Notes: a model not told the origin generated them from the letters alone. A stretch of DNA of 64,000 nt from Austropuccinia psidii (GCA_023105745.1 JALGQZ010000014.1:3319888-3383887), one strand, 5' to 3'. Shown: positions 48,926-59,407, numbered from the stretch's first letter. A program made the numbers and translations.

Positions 48926-50490
48926 ATGCTAAAATATCGAGCTATCGTTTTCTCGGCATGCATTACAATCCTTGCGGCGTCTGCTCGTGAAGATGGCGAC
49001 CGTTATCAATATCAATCTACTCACCAAATCATATTTCAACCAACCCCCCAAGACGATCCTATATCGCGATTGTCCTCGTTAAAAGATTTGGTCGAGCTGA
49101 AACATCCAGCAACCGTGCCAGTCTCAAACCAAGATCTCTTGCTGTTCGATAAGCACATCAAGGCATATCCAGAGAAAAGATTAATTAGATGGTCTGATGG
49201 TCATCAAGAATGGATGACTGAGGGCGAGAAATCGCTGCTGATCTTGAAAGAAAACGGCCGGAAATTCGTCGATGTAACAGATTGGGAAAAGGACGAGCAA
49301 GAAAAGCAGGAGCTCATCTCAGGATTTGATCAAGAAAGCTCAAGAATCTTGACCCTCGACCGAATTTCAAACCGTCAATCGACCTTTCCATCTGAGATTC
49401 AATTTGGACTCGAGAAATTGAAGGATGATTACTTTGGTTTGATCCAAACTTCTAGAATGAAATCTAGATTGTTGGAATTCTCCCATTTCAGAACTAGGTT
49501 AGTCAATTGGCTTGGCTCACGTTATCGACGACAATCTTTTATCAAACTACTCTTTTCAGATATTATCGTTCTTCTACTGGTCAAAAAAGTCAGCGGTGGT
49601 TATTGGATCTGATTCAATCATTGGTCTCAAAGTCCTCATCAAACGTAACGGTCAGCGAATTTAAACACGAATGGGGTCAAAATTCAATAATCGCTCGATT
49701 CCAGCCTCATCCCAATTCCAACGAAACAGACCTCATCAAGACTCAAACCTTCGTCATTGGTGCCCATTTAGATTCAACAAACTTGTTGCCCATTTTGTCA
49801 GCTCCTGGCGCAGATGATGATGGTTCAGGTACGACCTCGATCCTTGAGGCATTTGATGTTTTACTCCAACAGAATTGGGGCCCAAAGCCAAATCAAGGGG
49901 CTGTTGAATTTATGTGGTACTCCGCCGAAGAAGGTGGCCTATTGGGCAGTCAACAGGTTGCAAGAGCTTATCGTGATGCTGGTCGAACAGTTACTGGAAT
50001 GGTTCAATTTGACATGACAGCCTACGTCAAGGCCGGAACAACTCCAACAATTGGCTTGATAACCGATTTTGTAGACCCATCTTTGACGCGTCAGTAGTCT
50101 TCGTTCATCACTACTTAAGGCTATATTTCAAGCATTCATCCTAGTCTTTACCATATAGAATACTTGCGATTATTGATTGACGAATATCTATCGGTTGGCT
50201 GGACCAACACCCGATGTGGCTATGCATGCTCCGACCATGCTAGCTGGATAAAAGTGAATGTGCCCAGCGCTTTTGCGATCGAGTCAACGTTTCAAGATTC
50301 CAATCACAAGATTCATACAACTAGTGACACAATTGATGTCCTTGGATTTAGCTTTGACCGTTTAAGTCTTAATTTGGCTTTTTCAAACAGGAGTTTTGTT
50401 TTTTGACACTAACCGTAATTCAATGAAACAGATATGGCTGAGTTCTCCAAATTAATAATTGGATTAATAATTGAGTTAAAGGGATTGTGA
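48926..50490 (+). CDS. Secreted M28-family zinc aminopeptidase (leucyl aminopeptidase-like), 4 exons
   Basis: 455-residue metallopeptidase. Exons 48926-49497, 49560-50089, 50159-50365 and 50432-50490; introns of 62, 69 and 66 nt, all GT-AG, and splicing keeps frame across each. Residues 1-20 (MLKYRAIVFSACITILAASA) form a signal peptide, followed by a propeptide region. The catalytic domain begins at FSHFRTRYYRSSTGQKSQRWL (rebuilt across intron 1). The co-catalytic zinc ligands and catalytic residues of M28 are all present: GAHLDS (His 260), PGADDDGSG (276-278), SAEEG (Glu 314/315), VQFDM (Asp 342) and NHKIHTT (His 420). CGYAC (387-391) fits the conserved disulfide pair before SDHASW. It should remove N-terminal residues from peptides outside the cell or in the vacuole. 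In a plant-parasitic rust, nutrient acquisition or host-peptide processing is plausible, but that is inference. Exon 4 (MAEFSKLIIGLIIELKGL) is short and the least certain. Confidence 0.93.
49498..49559 (+). other. Intron 1 of the aminopeptidase gene
   Basis: Donor GTTAGT, acceptor TTTTCAG, phase 2. Splicing joins FSHFRT-R-YYRSS, the conserved block before the catalytic domain. Confidence 0.87.
50090..50158 (+). other. Intron 2 of the aminopeptidase gene
   Basis: Donor GTCAGT after GACGC, acceptor CATATAG before AATACTTG, phase 1. Splicing gives DPSLTQYLRLLIDEYL. Confidence 0.82.
50366..50431 (+). other. Intron 3 of the aminopeptidase gene
   Basis: Donor GTCTTA (weak), acceptor GAAACAG. Splicing gives FDRLNMAEFSKLIIG, typical of the C-terminal end of the family. 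If not spliced, the protein ends 14 residues later at 50406. Confidence 0.7.
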
Positions 50491-52847
50491 TAAAACCCAT
50501 CGATTTCTCAGGATCTTTTTCGCGCTCTTACAACAAGTTTATTTTTCTTTGCAGCATGCCGTTCATCTTTACTACGCTGTACTCTAATTCGGCTTCTTTA
50601 TCCTTTTTTGATATGTAATGTCAGGTTTTATCGCAATTTCTTCATTTTTTGAGTATGTCATGATTTCATGAATCTTTTGAGAAAACAAAGTGATATTTGT
50701 TAGAAATGATCGCTGGTAGATCGTTTGGAAGACAGTCATTATTTGTCTTACAAACCTCTTTGACGTAAGACTATTAAGTCCAATGATATTCTTTGTTTTA
50801 CCTTGCAAACAACTTTTTTTTTTCGAATGATTAAGCAATGTGGCAGAAAACTGTCTTTTTTCAAGAGGGCCATTTGCTCTGTCATAAGGATGTTATTATG
50901 TTCAAGGCACAGCAATACTGATCAAGTTTTTTCCTGTTTTCAATTTTTCTTTTTTCCTTTCTGCTTCCTTTTTTTAGTTTTTATCGTATTTATTGTGTAT
51001 TTATTTTTTCTTCTTGATGGCTTGATGTTTTTCAGTCATATTTGGTTGTTTTTTTTGTTCAAATTTCTTCGGTGTCAAAGTTTTGTTTTTGCTCTTTTTT
51101 TTATTTTGTGTTTAATTTTTTGAATTTTTAAGTATTTTCTAATTTTTAATAAAACCTATTTTTAAATGATTGAAAACAAATATTTAAATTCACTTTATTA
51201 ATTTAAAAAACTAAATATAAAAAACAATGAAAAAATGAAAAATATTGTCTTATTAATATATTGGTAAGAAAGATTTTTTATAGTACTATTTGAATATCAT
51301 ATGTTTTTGTTGAAAAGGTATATAAATCTTAGCATATCAGAAAGTACATTTTGCTCATTCATTCTGTGGTATGAAAAAGGTTAGCCCTTAGTCATTTTGA
51401 ATACGTTATATTCTAAAAAAAAAAATATAAATTTGGTCACCTTAATTATAGTCCTCATTTATATTTTTTGAAAGCTTCAAATTTCTTACCATAACCTTTA
51501 CTTAATTATTTTTTTCAATTTCTTTGTATGTCTTTTTCATTTATTTTGTTAATTTACTCCTTTACTTATTTTAATATTTTCTACAGTCAAAAAATTGCAT
51601 CTAGTTATTTTCATAATCAGCTCTGTTTGCATTTTCTTCATTAAATGAATTTTCATTGGGTTGTGTGAAAGATGGATGTACATTAAAAGGAGGAAGATAT
51701 TACAAGTTGTCAACAGAGTTATCAATACCCATTTGCCTTGCATGTTAATCTAATTTGGAAAAATGGGTCCCATTTATCATTCCATTTAAAAATACAAATC
51801 AGTATTATATGCCTTTTCAATTGAGTATTTTCTTCATTAGCAAAAGAATAAGAGACCTCTTTAAAGTGGTATGGGATAAAAGAGAAATTCAACTACCTCA
51901 ATAAATAAGCAACCCCAACTCCAAAATTCTTTTCAAATATTTGTATTTTTTCAAGCTCATGGAAAACCCTAAGCATTTTATTTTCAGGTAGCTAGCTGTT
52001 GTTGATAGTTCTTCTTCATGGCTTTCATACAACACCTGATATATAATTTCTGTATATAATAAAAACAACATTAATATGAGTATGCAATGAGATATTTCTA
52101 GATCTTTGAGTTCATTCAAATTTTTTCACTCCATCTTATGATAAATTTTGTTTTTCTTGGATTGTTTTAGCTATTTATTTATCTGTTGCATTGCAATCCT
52201 TGCTAATACTAAAACAGGTTTATCTTTTGTGATTGTTTGGTATAAATTAAGGCAGATGCATGTTTATTTCAAAAAAAATAAGATATATCCTGTTCTCTGA
52301 ATATTCACCTTGTGAATAAGGTGAATTCATATTCCCCCCAGAAGCTACAAATGCAGTTTCCATTTTTGTGAGTCAAAAATATTAACCTTCTTTTTCTAAA
52401 TCATAATTTCTAGTATAAGTCAAAGAGAATACCTATACTTATTTCATGGAGAATAAAGTGAAGTTTTATTATATGCTTTACAGTATAGAATTCAATTTAA
52501 ACTTCAATATTTCTAAGAATTATTTACCCTGTAAAATATATCAATTGAATTTGGTAAGATTCCCAATTCAGATAAGCATGAACTAAACAGATCAGTCAAG
52601 GGTCCTTTTGGGAGTTTTATTTGTTTGTTTTTGGTGCAGATAAATAATTTACCTAACCAATCAAGCTTATTTGAAACCCCAGAAATGACAAAAGAGGATT
52701 CTTTTACACTATTATACCCTCCCCATATGAAATATTAATGAAGATCATCCAGAACTATGGCATTCAGATGGATACTATTTTGGAATCCTTATCTCTAATT
52801 TTAATCTCCACTTGAATCTAAAAAGCACTTTACAAAATGAGAGATTT
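50491..52847. other. Intergenic, T-rich then AT-rich
   Basis: Contains the aminopeptidase 3' UTR in its first part, then T-rich tracts (50930-51120) that yield spurious hydrophobic frames. No recognised gene. GATTT at 52843-52847 is the left target duplication of the next element. Confidence 0.6.
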
Positions 52848-53615
52848 TGTAACAACCATCCATCAGGGGTAAGGGTATTCATTCATACACCCACTCAAAC
52901 ACCTCAAATCAGCAAATCCAGTATCTGCATCAGCAGTCAGTTTCAGCAATCTTCATTCTGAAACATGCATACAGTTTGGTACATCAATACAGCCTGTCAA
53001 TACTTGTACAGGATGGATTCACCCTAATACAGTTTCAATACACCAGTATGAAACTGTATGATCACTCCAATACACCACACCTCTTGTACAGGTCCTGTAC
53101 AGCTGTACAAGACCTGTATTGGCCAGACTCAATTCAACAATCAATTATTCTCATGAAAATTCTTCTCTGGATCAGGGCTGGTGATTCTCACATATACCAG
53201 CCCCTCTTTCTCCCCCCCTGGGGACTTTTCCCCAGTTAATTAAATTAGTTGATTTATTATTATCTGAATATTCTTATCCTTATATTTTTGGGTATTATAT
53301 TTATTTAATCTTAAGTTAGTCTTTGCCTTTTTTCTTTCTTCGCCTGTACAGTATGAGTTGGGTGGCCATATCCTTATTAACCCTTCTCTTTCCATTCTGA
53401 CAGGTTGAAACAGTGGACTTGGACTTGTTGGTGGTTGGCTCTTCTATTTCTTATTCTTATTTCTTTTGCTGCTGCTTTTCTCATATTTATTCTTTTAGTA
53501 ATTCATCTTAACACTTTCAAGTGTATCTCATCTTATCCTATCCTTGAGCCCTCCATAAGTGAGTCCCAGTTTACTGAGTGCCAGGCCCTCTTCACTTCGA
53601 AGAGCCCCTGTGACA
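52848..53615 (+). repeat. 5' LTR of the young chromovirus
   Basis: 768 bp, TGTAACAACCATCC...CCCCTGTGACA. A TATA-like CATATAC at 53191-53197 and an inverted repeat CTGGGGACTTTTCCCCAG at 53218-53235 come just before AGTTAATTAAATTA, the proposed RNA 5' end. Frames inside it (52976-53239 and 53405-53701) repeat in the 3' LTR and are not genes. Confidence 0.96.
53234..53247 (+). promoter_or_regulatory. Putative self-primer and transcript 5' end (start of R)
   Basis: AGTTAATTAAATTA is exactly complementary to 53617-53630, one base inside the 5' LTR edge. In Tf1-type elements the mRNA 5' end folds back and primes minus-strand DNA at such a site. Position about 40 bp after a TATA-like sequence fits a transcription start. 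The function is inferred. Confidence 0.6.
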
Positions 53616-53616
53616 T

Positions 53617-53630
53617 TAATTTAATTAACT
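53617..53630 (+). promoter_or_regulatory. Putative self-primed primer-binding site
   Basis: TAATTTAATTAACT begins one base after the LTR end and is the reverse complement of 53234-53247. No tRNA-type primer-binding site (TGG...) is present at this position. Confidence 0.62.
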
Positions 53631-54329
53631 CATATTTGATTCTTTCTTTTCATTCATTTATATTCATTTCCTCTCATTCATCAATGATGACCTTTTCATG
53701 ATTTTATGATTTTTATGATTTTTTATGAATTTCCATTCTCTTATCAATTTTCATCTCATTCTTTTCATTCTTATGAAAATTGATTCTTTTCCTTTCTTAA
53801 TCATTGCTGACCATTTCATCACTTCATTTTATTTCTTATCAAATCAAATTTTCTCTGTGTTTTTTATTCAGGTCTTATTCAGGAGTAATTGATTGGTTAT
53901 TTGATTGGTTTATTCATTGGGATTCATTGGTTGATTGGTTATTGATTCAGGATTTCATTTGGATTATTGATTGACTTTTGAACTCTCAAGATATTGATTG
54001 ATCCTCAAGAATTGATTTTGATTATTGATTGATTTAACTCATCAAGATATTGAATCGATTTTCGAAGATTTTGAACTGATTGATTGATTCCTCAAGACTT
54101 GATTTCATATTGAAGACACTTATTGATTGATTATTGATTGAATATTGATTGATTATTGATTTCCTCAAGATTATTGATATTTGATTTGAATTGATTGTTG
54201 ATTGATTGAATTGATTTGATTGTTGATTTGAATTGATTCCTCAAGATTCATCAAGATTTTATTGTGATTGATTTGGCCAAATCTGATTATTCTTCTTAAT
54301 ACCATCAAGTTACTTTGATTCTTTTCATA
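53631..54329 (+). other. Long leader of the young chromovirus with ATTGATTG low-complexity DNA
   Basis: About 700 bp between primer site and gag ATG. From about 53880 to 54270 the sequence is dominated by imperfect ATTGATT and TCAAGATT repeats, which are largely G/A/T on this strand. No coding content. It may act in packaging or translation, but nothing shows this. Confidence 0.7.
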
Positions 54330-55691
54330 ATGCCAGTTCAGCATAGCCCCCCAGCCAAGAATACTAGATCCCAGAAAATTCCAGCTGTTCTCACTCCTAC
54401 AGCAAGGGCTCCTCTTGACCGCACACCATCAGTTCATCAACTGAGTGCAAACTTGGACAGAGGACCACCAATGGAAGGAGCAGCACCCTCAAGAAGAGGT
54501 GGGATGAAATCTAGAAGATCAAGATCCTTTTCTGGACTTTTGGGTGGCTACCCTGGCATGTCTGAAGGTGCAAGAGCAAGATTAGGGGAAGTTGAAGATG
54601 AAGAGGGGGAAGAGTCTGTGGAAGAGGATGATTCTGGGGAAACTGAAGTGGCAGATGCCTTGGCAAATGCTCCAGAGGTGCCTCAGGGTTCTAATCTAGC
54701 CCTTTCTAGTCAACCTCCTGTCTCCCAAACTGATCCAAGTCTCCTCAAGATGATGGAGCAGATGACTCAATTCATGGGACAACTCACTCAAGCAGTTGCC
54801 CCCAGGGACAATTCCAAAGCCCCTGCTTTCAAGACTCCATCCATGAAGGCACCTGATTCTTTTGATGGTACTCAAGCTCATAAGTTGAGAGGATTTATCC
54901 AATCCTGTCAACTAATTTTCCATAATGATCCAGCAAACTTCTTCTCTGACAGGAAGAAGGTTTTGTACTCAACTTCTTTTCTCACTGGTAGAGCTGGCAA
55001 ATGGATTGAACCTTACCTCTCAAATATTTCCAATGAAGACCCTTCCTACCTCCTCAATAATTGGCCATTGTTTGAATCTCAGTTATTCACTCTGTTTGGT
55101 GACCCCAATGAAGTCAGGAAAGCTGAACAAGAGTTGGACAATTTGAGGATGAAGGAAAGTGGTCATGTTTCCTTGTACATAGCAGATTTCAGAAGCTTAA
55201 TGTCAAGAATTGGAGATTGGGGGGAAAGAGCTTATATCCATGTTTACAGAAGAGGATTGGCATCAAGATTATTGGATCAGTTGGCTTCTCACCCTGGAAC
55301 TTTTGATACTCTTCAAGAACTTATGGATGTCACTCTAGAATTAGACACAAGATATCATGAGAGGCAAAAGGAAAAGGGTGGCAATCAAGAAAAGAAGCCT
55401 CCAGTCATTGGATCCAATCAGTCTAGGCCTCCTCAAAACTCATCTTCAAAGAGGCCTCACCAGAAGAAGAACAAGAAGGGCAAGCAATTCCAATCTTCAA
55501 AGGACAAGCCCCATGCTGCTCTCCTCAATAAGGACAATAAACTAATCGGTTCTGAAAAGGAGAGGAGGATTAAAGAGGGGTTGTGTACTTATTGTGGTGG
55601 AAAGCACCCAATTGAAAAATGCTTCAAGAGACCTCAGAACAAGCCTGGGTCATCATCAAGAGGCTTCCCTAGCAAACAGGGAAAAGCCTGA
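54330..55691 (+). CDS. gag: Gag polyprotein of the young chromovirus
   Basis: 453 residues from ATG 54330 (MPVQHSPPAKNTRSQ). A basic, Ser/Arg-rich N-terminus is followed by an acidic stretch (EVEDEEGEESVEEDDSGETEVADAL). The capsid-type Retrotrans_gag region lies around residues 170-330 (FDGTQAHKLRGFIQSCQLIF, AGKWIEPYLSNIS, LFESQLFTLFGDPNEVRKAEQELDNLRM, SVSLYIADFR-like block, RGLASRLLDQLA). Near the end is one zinc knuckle, CTYCGGKHPIEKC (spacing C-X2-C-X3-H-X4-C, one residue shorter than the usual X4 before His). It forms the virus-like particle and binds element RNA. The ATG at 54330 is the first Met; the frame is open slightly upstream without another. It ends at TGA 55689-55691, overlapping pol. 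Confidence 0.95.
   Translation: MPVQHSPPAKNTRSQKIPAVLTPTARAPLDRTPSVHQLSANLDRGPPMEGAAPSRRGGMKSRRSRSFSGLLGGYPGMSEGARARLGEVEDEEGEESVEEDDSGETEVADALANAPEVPQGSNLALSSQPPVSQTDPSLLKMMEQMTQFMGQLTQAVAPRDNSKAPAFKTPSMKAPDSFDGTQAHKLRGFIQSCQLIFHNDPANFFSDRKKVLYSTSFLTGRAGKWIEPYLSNISNEDPSYLLNNWPLFESQLFTLFGDPNEVRKAEQELDNLRMKESGHVSLYIADFRSLMSRIGDWGERAYIHVYRRGLASRLLDQLASHPGTFDTLQELMDVTLELDTRYHERQKEKGGNQEKKPPVIGSNQSRPPQNSSSKRPHQKKNKKGKQFQSSKDKPHAALLNKDNKLIGSEKERRIKEGLCTYCGGKHPIEKCFKRPQNKPGSSSRGFPSKQGKA
55673..55691 (+). promoter_or_regulatory. Gag-pol -1 ribosomal frameshift window with GGGAAAA slippery heptamer
   Basis: Pol is open from 55673 (after TAG 55670-55672) and gag ends at 55691, so the frames overlap for 19 nt in the -1 relation. 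Within it, G GGA AAA (55679-55685), read in the gag frame, is an ideal X XXY YYZ heptamer. Slipping there continues as AGC CTG AGT GGG, the pol frame. A downstream stimulatory structure was not assessed. Confidence 0.75.
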
Positions 55692-58600
55692 GTGGGAATC
55701 ATGATGTGTTCAATGGTTCTCACTTATTTCCTTCAAGAGCACAATTGTGCACTCTGAATACTAGTGTCAAGAAATCTTTAAAATTTCTTATTTTTTCTTC
55801 TGTCTCTGATATTTTTTATAGTATTCTCATTGATTCTGGTGCTACAAACTCTTTTATTGCAAAGAATTTTGTTCTCAAGTACTCATTGACTCTGTCAGAG
55901 CTCCCTGAAAAGATTCCTCTTTTCATTTTGGATTCTAATGAATCCCCTGCCTTGTTCATCACCCATTATACCAAGTGGGTAGTTGACTTGCCTTCCTTCC
56001 CAAGCTTTGAATGGGATTTCTTTATCATAGATTCACCCAAGGGAGAAGACCTGATATTGGGCTATGATTTCCTTTACCATTTCAATCCCATTATTGATTG
56101 GAAAAATGGATTGATCACCTATGATTCTAATCATAAGGATTCTAGTGGTATTATTCCTTCTACTAGTAATGACTTAGCCACTGCTGTCAACAGTGTTGCT
56201 CTGGCTGGTGAACTTAAGACACCTTCCATCCCTTCTTCTGTCCATATCCCTTCCATGATTCCCTCTCAGTCATTACTTCCATCAAGAGATGAAGTCTTCA
56301 AAGAGATAAAGGATGTTGGAGAAGATGTTGCCATATCTTCACTTCATCTCTTCCAAGGGGATATGGACCTTCCTCCCTTATCTTTTCATGCATCCCTGGA
56401 GGAGCAGTGGGATGAGGAGGAAGAGCCAGAAGAAATTGAAACTGTGTTGAAGGTTGTTCCTCCTGCTTATCACCAATATTTGGATGTATTCTCCAAGGTG
56501 AAAGCAGAGAAACTCCCTCCACACCGGGCCTGTGATCACCATATCGAATTGGAGGGTCTTCTACCTCCAATTGGTGTTATCTACTCATTATCAAATCAAG
56601 AGTCAGAAACACTGCGGGCCTACATTTCAGAGAATGTAGAGAAAGGTTTCATTAGACCAAGCTCCTCTTCAACAGGAGCACCTGTCCTTTTTGTCAAGAA
56701 AAAGGATGGAGGTCTTCGTTTGTGTGTTGACTACCGCAAACTCAATGCTGTCACTAGGAAGAACAGATACCCTGTTCCTCCTATGAACCAGCTTCTTACC
56801 GTATTCAACGGTTCCACTATCTTCTCCAAGATAGATTTGCGTGGTGCATATAACCTTCTGAGAATCAAAGAGGGGGATGAGCACTTAACTGCCTTTAGAA
56901 CCAAATATGGTAGTTATGAGTATTTGGTCATGCCATTTGGTTTGACCAATGCTCCTGCTTCTTTCCAGAATCTGGTAAATGATATATTTGCAGATTTCTT
57001 GGATGTGTTTGTTGTGGTTTATTTAGATGATATTATGGTCTTTTCCAGTTCTGAGGAGGAACATGTCAAACATGTGGCCTCTGTCCTCCAAAGACTGAGG
57101 GACAATAATTTGTTTGCCAAAGCCTCCAAGTGTGTATTCCATGCCTCAAGTGTGGAATACTTGGGCTATGTTGTTTCAAGTGATGGCCTCAAGATGGACT
57201 CTTCAAAAGTTCAGCAAATACTCAATTGGCCTCAGCCCAAAAACATCAAGGCTCTTCAATCTTTTCTTGGCTTTGCCAATTTTTATCGTCGCTTCATTAA
57301 AAATTATTCCAAAAAAATCACTTCTCTCACTTCCCTTCTCAAAAAAGATTCTCCCTTCATCTTCAATGAGGAAGCTCTTAGTCAGTTTCAAGCACTCAAA
57401 GAAGCTTTCACCTCTGCTCCTATCTTATCTCACTTTAATCCTTCTCTACCTACTATAGTAGAGACTGATGCTTCTGATTATGCATTGGGCGCCGTACTGA
57501 GTCAGGTGAATGACTCTGGAAAGCACCCCATTGCATTTGATAGTCGCAAGCTCTTACCAGCTGAGCTCAACTATGAGATTCATGACAAGGAACTCCTTGG
57601 CATAGTTTGGGCTCTCAAGCGCTGGAGAGCATTTCTTCTTTCTCTTTCCAATTCTTTCGAGGTCTTGACAGACCACTCTTCCTTGCAGTATTTCATGTCT
57701 TCCAAAGTTCTTACTTGTCGTCAGGCCCGCTGGGCTGAGTTTCTCTCTGAGTTTCATTTCACTATCACTTACCGCCCAGGCAGGCTGGCCACTTTACCAG
57801 ATGTCTTGTCACGTCGGGACGACGTGTACCCAGAGAGGGGGGTGGACTTCATCATCAAGAATCCTCAAAATCTTCATCAAGTACTTAAGCAAGATGGAAT
57901 TCAAGAGTCAAGATTCTTCTCAATCAAAGTGGAAATTTTCTCAGATTTAGTTGACAAGATTCAAAAAGAAGTATGGCAAGACAAAGACTATAAAGAAATA
58001 CTCAAGCAACTAGCAAGAGGTGAATCAGTTCCAGATTATTCTCTTGAACCTCAAGCCAAGTTATTATTATTCAAAGATAGAGTGGTAATCCCAAGCAATG
58101 AAGAACTTCAACTCAATATTCTTCAAAAGCGTCATGACTCACCATTGGCTGGCCATCCCGGCCAGGAGAAGACCCTCAAACTCATCAAGAGGGATTTTTA
58201 TTGGGCTGGAATGAATCAATTCATCAAGGACTATGTGTCCTCATGTCAGCAATGTTCAAGAAACAAGAACATCCATCACAAGAAGTTTGGATTACTCAAG
58301 CCTCTTTCAATTCCATCTGGTCCTTGGAATTCCTTATCAATGGACTTTATCACTCAATTGCCACTGTCCAACAACTTTGATTCAATTTTAGTAGTTGTGG
58401 ACAGATTCTCAAAAATGGCAATCTTCATTCCAACTTATGGCACAATCACTGCTCTGGATTTAGCTCAAATATTCATTAGCCATGTAGTTTCCAAGCATGG
58501 ACTCCCAGTCAGTATTGTCAGTGATAGAGGATCCTTATTTGTTTCATCATTCTGGACTCAATTGTGTCAGCAGCTCAAGATATCAAGAGATCTTTCAACT

Positions 58601-59407
58601 GCTTTCCACCCTGAAACAGATGGACAGACAGAGAGGGTAAATCAGATACTAGAACAGTACCTTCGGATGTATGTCAGCTATCATCAAGATGACTGGTACA
58701 CCTGGCTCCCTCTGGCTGAATTTGCCTATAATAATGCAGAACATTCATCAACCAAGCAATCACCTTTTTTCACCATTTATGGAAGAAATCCCAGCTTTGA
58801 CTCAATCCATATTTCTCAAGACTCACCTGCTGGAAAGTTATCAACAAAACTCCAATCAGTACAGCAAGTTGTCAAAGAAGAATTAGAGTCAGCAATAAGG
58901 AGATTCAAGAAGTATGCAGATAGAAATAGGGCAATTCCACCTGATTTCCAACCTGGGGACAAAGTATGGCTAGCTTCCAAGAACATCAAGACAACAAGAC
59001 CCACCAAGAAATTATCAGAAAGATGGTTGGGACCCTTTGAAGTTCTTAAGAAGATTGGCAGCCATGCATATCACCTCAAGTTGCCTCAGCAATGGAAGAC
59101 AGTTCACCCTGTATTCCATGTGTCCTTATTAGAACCAGTCAAGCATTCAACTATCCCAAATCGTCATCAATTGCCGCCACCACCAGTTTTAGTGGAAGAG
59201 CAAGAAGAATGGGAAGTGGCTCAGGTTCTGGACTCAAAACTCAAAAGAGGTAAATTATGGTATCTTGTAGAGTGGAAAGGATTCAGTGAAGACCCAGAAA
59301 GAACCACTTGGGAACCAGCTTCCAACCTTACCAACTCACCAGACCTTGTCAAGGATTTCCACTCATTGTATCCAGACAAGCCTGGTCCAAATACCTCAAG
59401 AGTTTGA
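55673..59407 (+). CDS. pol: Pol polyprotein of the young chromovirus (PR-RT-RNase H-IN-chromodomain)
   Basis: Continuous frame with no usable early ATG, to be made as a Gag-Pol fusion by -1 frameshift. Domains in order: retropepsin (ILIDSGATNSFI, catalytic DSG at 55832-55840; second motif LILGYDFL); RT (KKKDGGLRLCVDYRKLN, IFSKIDLRGAYNLLRI, MPFGLTNAPASFQ, YLDD at 57020-57031); RNase H (VETDASDYALGAVLS, EIHDKELLGIVWALKRWR, LTDHSSLQYF); integrase zinc finger (HDSPLAGHPGQEKT...CQQCSRNK) and DD35E core (Asp 58343, Asp 58523, Glu 58631); GPFEVLKKIG; C-terminal chromodomain YLVEWKGFSEDPERTTWEP with aromatic residues. Every catalytic residue is intact. The chromodomain suggests targeting to histone H3 methylated at Lys9, as known for other chromoviruses. 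Roughly 1,240 residues from the slip site. Confidence 0.96.
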   Translation, partial: QTGKSLSGNHDVFNGSHLFPSRAQLCTLNTSVKKSLKFLIFSSVSDIFYSILIDSGATNSFIAKNFVLKYSLTLSELPEKIPLFILDSNESPALFITHYTKWVVDLPSFPSFEWDFFIIDSPKGEDLILGYDFLYHFNPIIDWKNGLITYDSNHKDSSGIIPSTSNDLATAVNSVALAGELKTPSIPSSVHIPSMIPSQSLLPSRDEVFKEIKDVGEDVAISSLHLFQGDMDLPPLSFHASLEEQWDEEEEPEEIETVLKVVPPAYHQYLDVFSKVKAEKLPPHRACDHHIELEGLLPPIGVIYSLSNQESETLRAYISENVEKGFIRPSSSSTGAPVLFVKKKDGGLRLCVDYRKLNAVTRKNRYPVPPMNQLLTVFNGSTIFSKIDLRGAYNLLRIKEGDEHLTAFRTKYGSYEYLVMPFGLTNAPASFQNLVNDIFADFLDVFVVVYLDDIMVFSSSEEEHVKHVASVLQRLRDNNLFAKASKCVFHASSVEYLGYVVSSDGLKMDSSKVQQILNWPQPKNIKALQSFLGFANFYRRFIKNYSKKITSLTSLLKKDSPFIFNEEALSQFQALKEAFTSAPILSHFNPSLPTIVETDASDYALGAVLSQVNDSGKHPIAFDSRKLLPAELNYEIHDKELLGIVWALKRWRAFLLSLSNSFEVLTDHSSLQYFMSSKVLTCRQARWAEFLSEFHFTITYRPGRLATLPDVLSRRDDVYPERGVDFIIKNPQNLHQVLKQDGIQESRFFSIKVEIFSDLVDKIQKEVWQDKDYKEILKQLARGESVPDYSLEPQAKLLLFKDRVVIPSNEELQLNILQKRHDSPLAGHPGQEKTLKLIKRDFYWAGMNQFIKDYVSSCQQCSRNKNIHHKKFGLLKPLSIPSGPWNSLSMDFITQLPLSNNFDSILVVVDRFSKMAIFIPTYGTITALDLAQIFISHVVSKHGLPVSIVSDRGSLFVSSFWTQLCQQLKISRDLSTAFHPETDGQTERVNQILEQYLRMYVSYHQDDWYTWLPLAEFAYNNAEHSSTKQSPFFTIYGRNPSFDSIHISQDSPAGKLSTKLQSVQQVVKEELESAIRRFKKYADRNRAIPPDFQPGDKVWLASKNIKTTRPTKKLSERWLGPFEVLKKIGSHAYHLKLPQQWKTVHPVFHVSLLEPVKHSTIPNRHQLPPPPVLVEEQEEWEVAQVLDSKLKRGKLWYLVEWKGFSEDPERTTWEPASNLTNSPDLVKDFHSLYPDKPGPNTSRV

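Noticed and set aside
48741..48932. 63-codon frame upstream of the aminopeptidase
   Set aside because: Overlaps the aminopeptidase ATG in another frame. Low-complexity Pro/Ser/Trp content and no motif; more likely 5' UTR.
52976..53239. 87-codon frame repeated identically at 62549-62812
   Set aside because: Both lie inside the LTRs; the identity reflects the LTR duplication, not a gene. The same holds for the frames at 53405 and 62978.
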